From NCBI GenBank assembly GCA_934132925.1, contig CAKPAL010000010.1, positions 1-18,125 on the forward strand: a stretch of DNA of 18,125 nucleotides, written 5' to 3'. The translations under genes and the position numbers were made by a program. Within the stretch, counting starts at the first letter, position 1. Every line of letters starts with the position of its first letter. Shown one piece after another: positions 12,687 through 18,125 of this stretch. The DNA is from an uncultured Bacilli bacterium. GTDB lineage: Bacteria; Bacillota_I; Bacilli_A; RF39; UBA660. A model generated the notes under the pieces. That model was not told the origin of the DNA. It worked only from the letters and a program-made list of their open reading frames with translations, and ran no database searches.

Positions 12687-13973
12687 TTACACTTTTTCTT
12701 TTATTTCTTTAATTATTGAGGTTGCTATAGCTTTTGCTAGAGCATCTTGCTCTTCTTTTAATATCTTAACATCATTAGTATTAGATATATAACCTAGTTC
12801 TAATAAGTAGGATTCATTACCAATATTACTATCATAGTATGGATTTGTTCCTATCTTATCAGGATTACTATCGTCAATATAGGCACCAGTCATAATACCG
12901 CCTGTTTCTCTTATCATGTATAGGTAGTTTGAATCTGTAGTTACATTGTAAGCCTTATAGCCTTTTTTCTCATAACCTGCTAGTGAATCGTTTATTTCAC
13001 TTTCACTGAAATTATGTGTATATATTCCATCATACATTTTATAGGTTCTATTTGTAGAAGTAGCTAAACTTGTATTAGTAGTGATATTATTTACGATATC
13101 TTTGGCTAAGTCATAATTTATGTTAGCAGCAGTATATACTTCAATTCCTTTTACTTTAGTACTACTATTCTTATTAATATGAATTGAGAAAGTATATTTA
13201 CTTTTTACTTCATTAGGAATAACAGCTCTACCATGAGTATTATATTCATCCATAGTATGATTTTTATCTAAATCTCCTTCTTCATGAGTTAGTTTTACAG
13301 TAATACCTTCGGCTTCTAGTTGTTTTTGGATTTTTTTACTAATATCCATAGTGAAATCAGTTTCTTTGTAATCACCATAAGCTCCTCCTCCATCCATGCC
13401 TCCATGGCCCGGATCGATGGTTACATCATAATTTTTATCTTTTTTATTTTTTTCGACAATAAACTGTAATGTATTATATTCATTATTGGAATTGATAGTA
13501 ATTATATTGTTATATTTTGATAAGGTATAATACTTTGTTTCTTTATATTTAGTATCATTCTTTAAACCATAATATTTTATTATTGGTTTTTCTTGCTCTT
13601 CTGTATTAGGGTAAATTGCTTTTAATACTAGATAATATGTTCCAATATCTAGGTTATCTAGATATAAGCCTTCATTTATTAGGTTTGATATATAGTATTT
13701 AATAGCGGTACCATCTGTATCAGATGTTATTTCTATATCTTTATCTTCGCCATTATATAAAGCAAGAGAAAGTTTATCATAGTTTTTATCTTTAATATCA
13801 ATACTTCCTTCAATATTGAAATGATTACCATAGATGTAGTATTTATCTATTGTACTTATTTCTTCTTCTAATACAAGTTTAGGTACTTTATCTTTGATAT
13901 AATTTATGTATATAAAATAACCTCCACATCCTAAAATTATTAATGTAAATATTAATCCAAGTATTTTTTTCAT
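12687..13973 (-). CDS. N-acetylmuramoyl-L-alanine amidase (Amidase_3), membrane-anchored
   Basis: A zinc amidase that cuts between muramic acid and the stem peptide of peptidoglycan, acting outside the membrane. It has 428 residues. Residues 4-24 form a hydrophobic membrane anchor; ILGC at 13-16 could alternatively be a poor lipobox. Residues 30-175 form a beta-rich domain of unknown type with Asp-rich strands. Residues 180-425 form the Amidase_3 catalytic domain with zinc ligands in DPGHGG (H190), E204 (KETD) and SIHIN (H265), and the catalytic Glu in LLELGYI (E392). There are no SPOR, LysM or SH3 wall-binding repeats in it. Its ATG directly follows the sufB stop codon with zero spacing, and its ribosome binding site GGAGAT is inside the last sufB codons. 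Confidence 0.9.
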   Translation of the reverse strand: MKKILGLIFTLIILGCGGYFIYINYIKDKVPKLVLEEEISTIDKYYIYGNHFNIEGSIDIKDKNYDKLSLALYNGEDKDIEITSDTDGTAIKYYISNLINEGLYLDNLDIGTYYLVLKAIYPNTEEQEKPIIKYYGLKNDTKYKETKYYTLSKYNNIITINSNNEYNTLQFIVEKNKKDKNYDVTIDPGHGGMDGGGAYGDYKETDFTMDISKKIQKQLEAEGITVKLTHEEGDLDKNHTMDEYNTHGRAVIPNEVKSKYTFSIHINKNSSTKVKGIEVYTAANINYDLAKDIVNNITTNTSLATSTNRTYKMYDGIYTHNFSESEINDSLAGYEKKGYKAYNVTTDSNYLYMIRETGGIMTGAYIDDSNPDKIGTNPYYDSNIGNESYLLELGYISNTNDVKILKEEQDALAKAIATSIIKEIKEKV

Positions 13974-15284
13974 TTATTTATCTCCTATATTTATTGCTAG
14001 TAGTCTATTTAATTCTACTGCATATTCTGTTGGTAATTCTTCTCTAAAGGCTGATATGAAGCCCATAATGATTAGTTCTTTGGCTTTGTCTTCATCTAAA
14101 CCTCTACTCATTAGATAGAATAATTTATCTTCACTTATTTTTGATACAGTTGCTTCATGTTCCATAAAGGATGTATTATTGTTTACTATATTTGTTGGGA
14201 TTGTGTCGCTTTTTGATTTATCATCTAATATTAGGGTATCACATTTTACTGAGGCTTTAGAGTGAATAGCATTTTTGGTTATTTTTACAGTGCCTCGATA
14301 AGTAGCATTTCCTCCATTTGAGGCAATTGATTTAGATATAATATTACTTTTCGTATACTTGCCTAGGTGAATCATTTTGGCACCAGAATCTTGAATTTGA
14401 CCAGAAGATGCTGCTGCTATGCTGATACAAGTACCACTTGAGTAATCACCTTTTAATATACATGCTGGATATTTCATGTTGGTTTTTGAGCCAATATTAC
14501 CGTCAATCCATTCCATAAGGCCGCCTTCTTCAACAATGGCTCTTTTGGTAACAAGATTATAGACATCAGTAGACCAATTTTGAACAGTGCTATATCTACA
14601 TTTACTATTCTTTCCAACAAATATTTCTACAATAGCGGCATGAAGAGAATCTTCTGTATAAGTAGGAGCTGTACACCCTTCCATATAATGAACAGTACTA
14701 TTGTCATCTACGATTATTAGTGTCCTTTCAAATTGACCCATGTTTTTGCTATTTATTCTGAAATAACTTTGAAGTGGTCTATCTAATGTTGTATTTGGTG
14801 GAATATAGATGAATGTTCCACCACTCCATACGGCACCATTTAGGGCAGTAAACTTGTTTTCATTATATTTTACTAATGTATTAAAATATTTTTGGAATAA
14901 TTCTGGATATTCTCTTAAAGCACTATCAGTATCCATAAAAATGACATTTTTTCTTTTTAGTTCTTCATTCATGTTATGATAAATTACTTCACTATCATAT
15001 TGGGCTCCCATACCATCTAAATATTTTTTTTCAGCAGATATGACACCTAAATTATCAAAAATATTTCTAACATCACATGAAATATTATTCCAATTATCGG
15101 TTAAATTATTCTCTCTTTCTTTATAGTAGGTAATGTTATCATAATCAATATCTAATTTAGGGCCAAAACTTGGATTGCTACTTTTTTGAAAAGCTTCTAG
15201 TGATTTTAGTCTAAAATCTAGCATCCATTTTGGTTCTCCTTTAATGCTGGATATTTTTTTTACTACTTCTTTTGTTAATTTCAT
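13974..15284 (-). CDS. sufB: Fe-S cluster assembly scaffold protein SufB
   Basis: SufB works with SufC and SufD as the scaffold where Fe-S clusters are built. The 436-residue product fits SufB: a long beta-helix core with WSGGTFIYIPPN, TVHYMEGCTAP, SSGQIQDSGAKMIHLG and the C-terminal KCDTLIL (C348), FMEHEATVSKISEDKLFYLMSRGL (E375/H376) and ELPTEYAVELNRLL. SufB is favoured over SufD because of these C-terminal motifs. A GTG at 15293 is in frame, but AAGGTGAT lies 6 bases before the ATG at 15284, so that start is chosen. No sufC, sufD, sufS or sufU is present near it in the window, unlike the usual operon; a promoter precedes it. It is followed immediately by the amidase gene. Confidence 0.93.
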   Translation of the reverse strand: MKLTKEVVKKISSIKGEPKWMLDFRLKSLEAFQKSSNPSFGPKLDIDYDNITYYKERENNLTDNWNNISCDVRNIFDNLGVISAEKKYLDGMGAQYDSEVIYHNMNEELKRKNVIFMDTDSALREYPELFQKYFNTLVKYNENKFTALNGAVWSGGTFIYIPPNTTLDRPLQSYFRINSKNMGQFERTLIIVDDNSTVHYMEGCTAPTYTEDSLHAAIVEIFVGKNSKCRYSTVQNWSTDVYNLVTKRAIVEEGGLMEWIDGNIGSKTNMKYPACILKGDYSSGTCISIAAASSGQIQDSGAKMIHLGKYTKSNIISKSIASNGGNATYRGTVKITKNAIHSKASVKCDTLILDDKSKSDTIPTNIVNNNTSFMEHEATVSKISEDKLFYLMSRGLDEDKAKELIIMGFISAFREELPTEYAVELNRLLAINIGDK

Positions 15285-15304
15285 ATATATCACCTTGCAC
15301 CCTT

Positions 15305-15333
15305 ATTATATAAAATTAAAGGCAATAAGTAAA
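15305..15333 (-). promoter_or_regulatory. sufB promoter
   Basis: Minus strand: TTTACT (15333-15328), 17 bases, perfect TATAAT (15310-15305). The predicted transcript start is near 15298, giving a leader of about 14 bases that is mostly ribosome binding site. Confidence 0.55.
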
Positions 15334-15368
15334 GATAAAAACTATCTATTTACAATAAATAGACAGTT
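15334..15368 (-). terminator. Terminator of yunB
   Basis: Minus strand: AACTGTCTATTTA (15368-15356) pairs with TAAATAGATAGTT (15352-15340), 13 bp with one G-T pair, loop TTG, followed by TTTTATC. It abuts the yunB stop codon. Confidence 0.85.
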
Positions 15369-16112
15369 TTAGTTACTTATATTAGACCTACTGGTAAAGC
15401 CATTCATATAATAATCTGGTATCTTTCCTTGTACAACTTTCATAGCAATAGGAATACTGGCATTAACAGTTATTTCTTTACTAATTATCGGTAATATTAT
15501 TCGGGTATCTACTTTTACATCTATCATTAGTTTGATAAGGGCATTGTTAATTCCATACTCAGTTACATCGGTAGAAAAGCCTGTTACAACATCTCCTAGT
15601 AAAGATAATTTTACGGGTATTTTTGGTCCCAAATTATATAAGAGACTAGAACCTGTTGCTATACCAAAAGGTATATAGGTTATTATTCCTTTATCTAATA
15701 AATCCATATCATAGGCTTCTAGACTATTATTGGGTAGTTCTAACATATCTATCTTACCCTCTTCGATAGCCCTTAAATTTAATTCAATTAAACTAGTCAT
15801 AGTACTTAATATTTTAGATGTATTTTGACTATTAAAGTCTATTAGAATTATTTCTCCTTTATCATTATAGACAACATCAAATATATCATTAGCCCATGAA
15901 TCACTCATTTGTTTTGTTATGGCTTTATTTATTACTAATATAGTTAATTTTCTTGTTTCTGATTCAGCATAAGCCATTAGGACTTTTTTTGATTTATTAG
16001 AGTAATAATTTATAAAGATAATTATGAATAAAACTAGGAATATAAAAATAATTATGATGGTATTTATTATTTTGTTTTTTTTCTTTCTTTTTCTTTTCAG
16101 TATCATTCTCAT
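15369..16112 (-). CDS. yunB: Sporulation protein YunB
   Basis: YunB is a conserved sporulation protein of endospore formers, mother-cell expressed and linked to spore formation; its biochemical role is not known. The 247-residue product has a Lys/Arg-rich N-terminus, one membrane helix at about 16-38 and a large outside domain. The family signature is clear: GFSTDVTEYGINNALI (178-193), RIILPIISKEI and PIAMKVVQGKIPDYY (221-235). It is 21 bases downstream of the rhodanese gene. No Shine-Dalgarno sequence precedes the ATG at 16112; instead TATAAT ends 5 bases before it. An in-frame ATG two codons further in gives no better site. Its presence is the main sign that the organism sporulates. Confidence 0.85.
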   Translation of the reverse strand: MRMILKRKRKKKNKIINTIIIIFIFLVLFIIIFINYYSNKSKKVLMAYAESETRKLTILVINKAITKQMSDSWANDIFDVVYNDKGEIILIDFNSQNTSKILSTMTSLIELNLRAIEEGKIDMLELPNNSLEAYDMDLLDKGIITYIPFGIATGSSLLYNLGPKIPVKLSLLGDVVTGFSTDVTEYGINNALIKLMIDVKVDTRIILPIISKEITVNASIPIAMKVVQGKIPDYYMNGFTSRSNISN

Positions 16113-16117
16113 ATTAA

Positions 16118-16123
16118 ATTATA
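16118..16123 (-). promoter_or_regulatory. TATAAT directly upstream of yunB
   Basis: The minus strand has a perfect TATAAT (as CATATAAT) ending 5 bases before the yunB start. If used as a -10, transcription would begin at or in the ATG, giving a leaderless message. No convincing -35 is seen, and the hexamer may be chance in this A/T-rich DNA. Confidence 0.25.
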
Positions 16124-16133
16124 TGAAATAACT

Positions 16134-16409
16134 TTATTTAAAAGTAATAAAACCTCCTGCTATACTTAGGGTATCATAACCAAAAGCATTTAGTCTTTTA
16201 CTTATTTCTAAACTTTGTTTGCCTTCTTCACAATATAAATAATATCTTTTGTTTTTATTTAAATAATGGGAATAGTTATTTAATAGATTATAGTATGGTA
16301 TATTGATGGCATTTTTAATATGGGAAATACTATATGAATAATTATCTCTTATATCTATAATTATGGGGTTATTTATTTTTTTTAGTTCATAAATAGTAAT
16401 TGTATTCAT
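16134..16409 (-). CDS. Rhodanese-like sulfurtransferase
   Basis: A single-domain rhodanese of 91 residues, near the usual minimum for the family, likely a cytoplasmic sulfane-sulfur carrier. It has the substrate-loop segment IIIDIRDNYSYSISHIKNAINIPY (16-39) and the active-site loop YCEEGKQS with catalytic Cys at 60, then the closing IAGGF (83-87). The GAGGTG ribosome binding site precedes the ATG at 16409. It is followed by yunB in an apparent operon. It might feed Fe-S assembly together with SufB downstream, but that unit has its own promoter and a terminator in between, so the link is only by proximity. Confidence 0.85.
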   Translation of the reverse strand: MNTITIYELKKINNPIIIDIRDNYSYSISHIKNAINIPYYNLLNNYSHYLNKNKRYYLYCEEGKQSLEISKRLNAFGYDTLSIAGGFITFK

Positions 16410-16425
16410 ATCAACACCTCACTAT

Positions 16426-16454
16426 AATATATACTATTTATTAATATGTGAAAA
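16426..16454 (-). promoter_or_regulatory. Promoter candidate of the rhodanese-yunB unit
   Basis: Minus strand: TTTTCA (16454-16449), 17 bases, TATATT (16431-16426). The -35 matches TTGACA at only 4 of 6 positions, so this is weak. Confidence 0.3.
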
Positions 16455-16502
16455 GTAAAAGAGTACAAATTTGCTTTAGTTTTTATTTAAATAATGTTAT
16501 AT

Positions 16503-16530
16503 AAAAAAAAGACTATTATTAATAATCTTT
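16503..16530 (-). terminator. Terminator of the LysM gene
   Basis: Minus strand: AAAGATTATT (16530-16521) pairs with AATAGTCTTT (16517-16508), one G-T pair, 3-base loop, then a run of eight T. It overlaps the LysM gene's stop codon. Confidence 0.85.
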
Positions 16531-16959
16531 GTATACAATAAGTTGTCCTTCTCTTAAGAAGATATTTTTATTTTGTTTTAATAAATTATTTAGGTTACTT
16601 TTTAAAGTGTTATTTACTGATAGTAATGTATCATTATCTTTGGTAAAGTAATACTTTATATCTTTCTTTGGTACTAATATAGTGGTATTTGGATAGATAT
16701 AGTCTTCTACTTTCATTCCATTTAACATTGCTAATAAGTTATAGTCGGTATTATATTCTTTTGCAATACTATATAAAGTATCTCCTTTTTTTATAGTGTA
16801 AATATTAAAATATTCTTTTAAAGTTGGTACTACGATGTATGTTCCTACTGCAAAAGTACTATTGGGATTTAGACTTTTTAATACTTCTGGTGATGTACCA
16901 TACTTACTAGCAATTGTATTAATAGTATCGCCATTTATTATTTGATATAAATCATACAT
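16519..16959 (-). CDS. LysM-repeat protein without signal peptide
   Basis: Three LysM units make up essentially the whole 146-residue protein: one at about 4-46 (YQIINGDTINTIASKYGTSP...IVVP), one at 52-97 (YTIKKGDTLYSIAKEYNTD...ILVP) and a degenerate third at 102-144. LysM domains bind N-acetylglucosamine polymers such as peptidoglycan. No signal peptide, membrane helix or catalytic domain is present, so it is not made for ordinary export. In endospore formers, LysM proteins lacking signal peptides (SafA and similar) act in the mother cell during spore coat and cortex assembly, which would suit the nearby yunB; this is inference. A strong AGGAGG site precedes the ATG. It lies 35 bases after the activase gene and ends in a terminator. 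Confidence 0.85.
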   Translation of the reverse strand: MYDLYQIINGDTINTIASKYGTSPEVLKSLNPNSTFAVGTYIVVPTLKEYFNIYTIKKGDTLYSIAKEYNTDYNLLAMLNGMKVEDYIYPNTTILVPKKDIKYYFTKDNDTLLSVNNTLKSNLNNLLKQNKNIFLREGQLIVYKDY

Positions 16960-16975
16960 AATATTCCTCCTAGTA

Positions 16976-17002
16976 TAGGATATGATATATATATTTATTT
17001 GT
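16976..17002 (-). promoter_or_regulatory. Possible sigma-K-type promoter before the LysM gene
   Basis: The minus strand has AC (17002-17001), 16 bases, then CATATCCTA (16984-16976), matching the short sigma-K consensus AC-N16-CATANNNTA. The region is a TATA-rich repeat, so chance matching is easy. The alternative is simple read-through from the activase gene. Confidence 0.3.
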
Positions 17003-17945
17003 GAACTAATTCTCCTTTAGGACATCTATTGCCCCATGAATCGATTATTTTTTTATTTTTCATTACTTTAATTATTTCACAGTTATTAGAGCAGCCTTGA
17101 CACTCGATTCCTTTTGTTTCAAAGACGATGTCTTCAATATCAAAAGAGAATGTTATTTCTTCTTCGGCTTTGGATAATATTGCTACTCCTAGAGCTCCTG
17201 CCAAATGAGAAGATGGTGGTACATTAACCTTATAGCCGGTTATATCTTCAAAGGCTTTTACTACACCGATATTTTTAGATACTCCTCCTTGAAATACAAT
17301 AGGGGGTTTTATTTTTTTACCTTTACCAACATTATTTAGGTAGTTATTTACTACTGCATAACATAAACCTGCTATTATATCTTCTTTTTTGTGACCTATT
17401 TGGGATTTATGAACTAAATCAGATTCGGCAAAGACAGTGCAACGAGCCGCTATTTTGGTGGGATTATCACTTGCTAGGGCTATTTTACCAAAGTCTTCGA
17501 TGGGAATACCTAATCTTTTGGCTTGACTTGATAAGAAAGAACCAGTACCAGCAGCACACAGGGTATTCATGGCATAATCTGTTACTACTCCGTTATCAAT
17601 TAGTATTATTTTTGAATCTTGACCGCCTATTTCAAAAATTGTTTTTACATCTGGATAAATACTCATAGAACCTATAGCGTGAGCTGTTATTTCATTTTTG
17701 ATTGTCGTTGCTCCAAGTAAAGTACCAATTAGTTTTCTGGCAGATCCGGTTGTTCCTACTCCTACGACTTTATATTTAGTTAGATCTATTTTGTTTTTTA
17801 ATTCTTTTATTACTTTCTTGGTAGCATTTATGGGATTACCTTCAGTATATAGATAACTATCCGCTAGTATATTATTATTTTCGTCAATTATTACTCCTTT
17901 TGTAGATATACTTCCAATATCTATTCCTAGATATGCTTTTTCCAT
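16995..17945 (-). CDS. 2-hydroxyacyl-CoA dehydratase-type activase (BadF/HgdC ATPase)
   Basis: An ATP-dependent, Fe-S-containing activator of the ASKHA fold that drives low-potential electron transfer to (R)-2-hydroxyacyl-CoA dehydratases or benzoyl-CoA reductase-like partners. The start with GAGGTG 6 bases before the ATG at 17945 is preferred to the GTG at 17954, giving 316 residues. Motifs are the phosphate loop GIDIGSISTKG (7-17), FEIGGQDSKII (104-114), LCAAGTGSF (129-137) and the two cluster Cys C130 and C169. A C-terminal tail adds CQGCSNNCE (C282, C285, C289) and NRCPKGE (C308), as at the activase-to-next-domain junction of the large fused family members. No dehydratase subunits are in the window, so the partner is unknown. 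A LysM gene follows. Confidence 0.9.
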   Translation of the reverse strand: MEKAYLGIDIGSISTKGVIIDENNNILADSYLYTEGNPINATKKVIKELKNKIDLTKYKVVGVGTTGSARKLIGTLLGATTIKNEITAHAIGSMSIYPDVKTIFEIGGQDSKIILIDNGVVTDYAMNTLCAAGTGSFLSSQAKRLGIPIEDFGKIALASDNPTKIAARCTVFAESDLVHKSQIGHKKEDIIAGLCYAVVNNYLNNVGKGKKIKPPIVFQGGVSKNIGVVKAFEDITGYKVNVPPSSHLAGALGVAILSKAEEEITFSFDIEDIVFETKGIECQGCSNNCEIIKVMKNKKIIDSWGNRCPKGELVHK

Positions 17946-17963
17946 GTTTTTCACCTCAAATTA

Positions 17964-17969
17964 ATTATA
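17964..17969 (-). promoter_or_regulatory. -10 box of the activase gene
   Basis: Minus strand has a perfect TATAAT about 18 bases upstream of the ATG. No good -35 is visible 17 bases upstream; that position falls in the terminator T-run. Confidence 0.4.
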
Positions 17970-17982
17970 TGTAATTGTAATT

Positions 17983-18011
17983 AAAAAAGATGTCGAATAT
18001 TTGGACATCTT
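17983..18011 (-). terminator. Terminator after the dCMP deaminase-like gene
   Basis: Minus strand: AAGATGTC (18011-18004) pairs perfectly with GACATCTT (17994-17987), 9-base loop, followed by a run of T. It abuts the upstream gene's stop codon. Confidence 0.8.
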
Positions 18012-18125
18012 CTATTTTTTTAAACATTTATATTTAACATCACAGGCGTCAAACATTTTTTTAGAAGCGATTACTTCTTTAGTATCTTTATATTTATCTT
18101 CTAGATAGTATACTTCTTTTATTCC
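18012..18125 (-). CDS. Probable dCMP deaminase (ComEB-like), C-terminal fragment
   Basis: Only the last 37 residues are in the window; the 5' part is beyond the right edge. The fragment begins GIKEVYYLEDKYKDTKEV and ends FDACDVKYKCLKK before a TAG stop. The pattern GIKEVYYLEDKY followed by a helix and a short (V/I)KY end is like the C-terminal strand-helix of deoxycytidylate deaminases, where aGIk-vvY--dy precedes a helix and a V-----l strand. Such enzymes convert dCMP to dUMP for thymidylate synthesis. The zinc-binding motifs (HAE and PCxxC) would lie upstream and cannot be checked here, so the name is tentative. A terminator follows directly. Confidence 0.55.
   Translation of the reverse strand, partial: GIKEVYYLEDKYKDTKEVIASKKMFDACDVKYKCLKK

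Noticed and set aside
16110..16160. A sigma-E-type promoter before yunB
   Set aside because: CATATAAT resembles the -10 consensus, but no -35 match lies 14-15 bases upstream, and the transcript would start at the ATG.
15305..16409. A joint rhodanese-yunB-sufB operon for sulfur transfer
   Set aside because: A strong terminator after yunB and a sigma-A promoter before sufB separate them; closeness alone does not show a shared unit.
17471..17668. Plus-strand open frame opposite the activase gene
   Set aside because: It overlaps conserved activase motifs on the minus strand and has no ribosome binding site.
1..18125. Genetic code 4 (TGA as Trp)
   Set aside because: Trp is encoded by TGG in recA and nifJ, and genes run full length without in-frame TGA. 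Lack of TGA stops alone is not enough.
1..18125. CRISPR arrays, insertion sequences, phage genes and tRNA genes
   Set aside because: No regularly spaced direct repeats, transposase or integrase motifs, or cloverleaf-like sequence with a TTCGA arm were seen on either strand.

Overview
The window is a very A+T-rich stretch from a low-GC Gram-positive bacterium, most likely an anaerobic, probably endospore-forming member of the Bacilli or a related uncultured gut lineage. Several things point there: Bacillus-type gene neighbourhoods (gpsB next to rnpB, rodZ-pgsA near recA), a Bacillus-type (class B) RNase P RNA, a yunB-type sporulation gene, pyruvate:ferredoxin oxidoreductase, a 2-hydroxyacyl-CoA dehydratase-type activase, and strong AGGAGG-like ribosome binding sites. 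The standard code is in use: Trp is TGG and no gene is broken by TGA. All 21 visible stop codons are TAA or TAG.

Apart from one small membrane ORF at the left edge, every gene is on the minus strand, so transcription runs from high to low coordinates. In that order: 18125-18012 is the C-terminal end of a probable dCMP deaminase, followed by a terminator. 17945-16519 holds a dehydratase-type activase and a LysM protein without signal peptide. 16409-15369 holds a rhodanese and yunB, ending in a terminator. 15284-12687 holds a sufB with no sufC/sufD in view, directly abutting a cell-wall amidase. 12504-12136 is a stand-alone ssb. 12013-9987 is an XRE regulator, asnS and a small hypothetical gene. 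9928-9389 is a lipoprotein. 9218-4246 is an nifJ operon that also carries a 50-residue gene and an unrecognised 487-residue protein. 4112-2357 is gpsB, rnpB, rodZ and pgsA. 2239-1202 is recA with a SOS-box candidate. 1145-222 is a lipid kinase of the diacylglycerol kinase family.

The content is mostly housekeeping: DNA repair, phospholipid synthesis, cell division and elongation control, tRNA charging, pyruvate oxidation, Fe-S assembly and wall remodelling. Transcription units are clearly marked. Most end in a hairpin plus T-run that often overlaps the last stop codon, and many begin at a recognisable sigma-A promoter. Three promoters (gpsB P1, nifJ and the XRE-asnS unit) share almost the same 15-base block over the -10 box. 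No CRISPR array, insertion sequence, phage region or tRNA gene was seen. The least explained parts are the two genes behind nifJ, the RNase P gene fitted between gpsB and rodZ, the LysM/activase pair, and the palindromic operator candidate in the XRE promoter.
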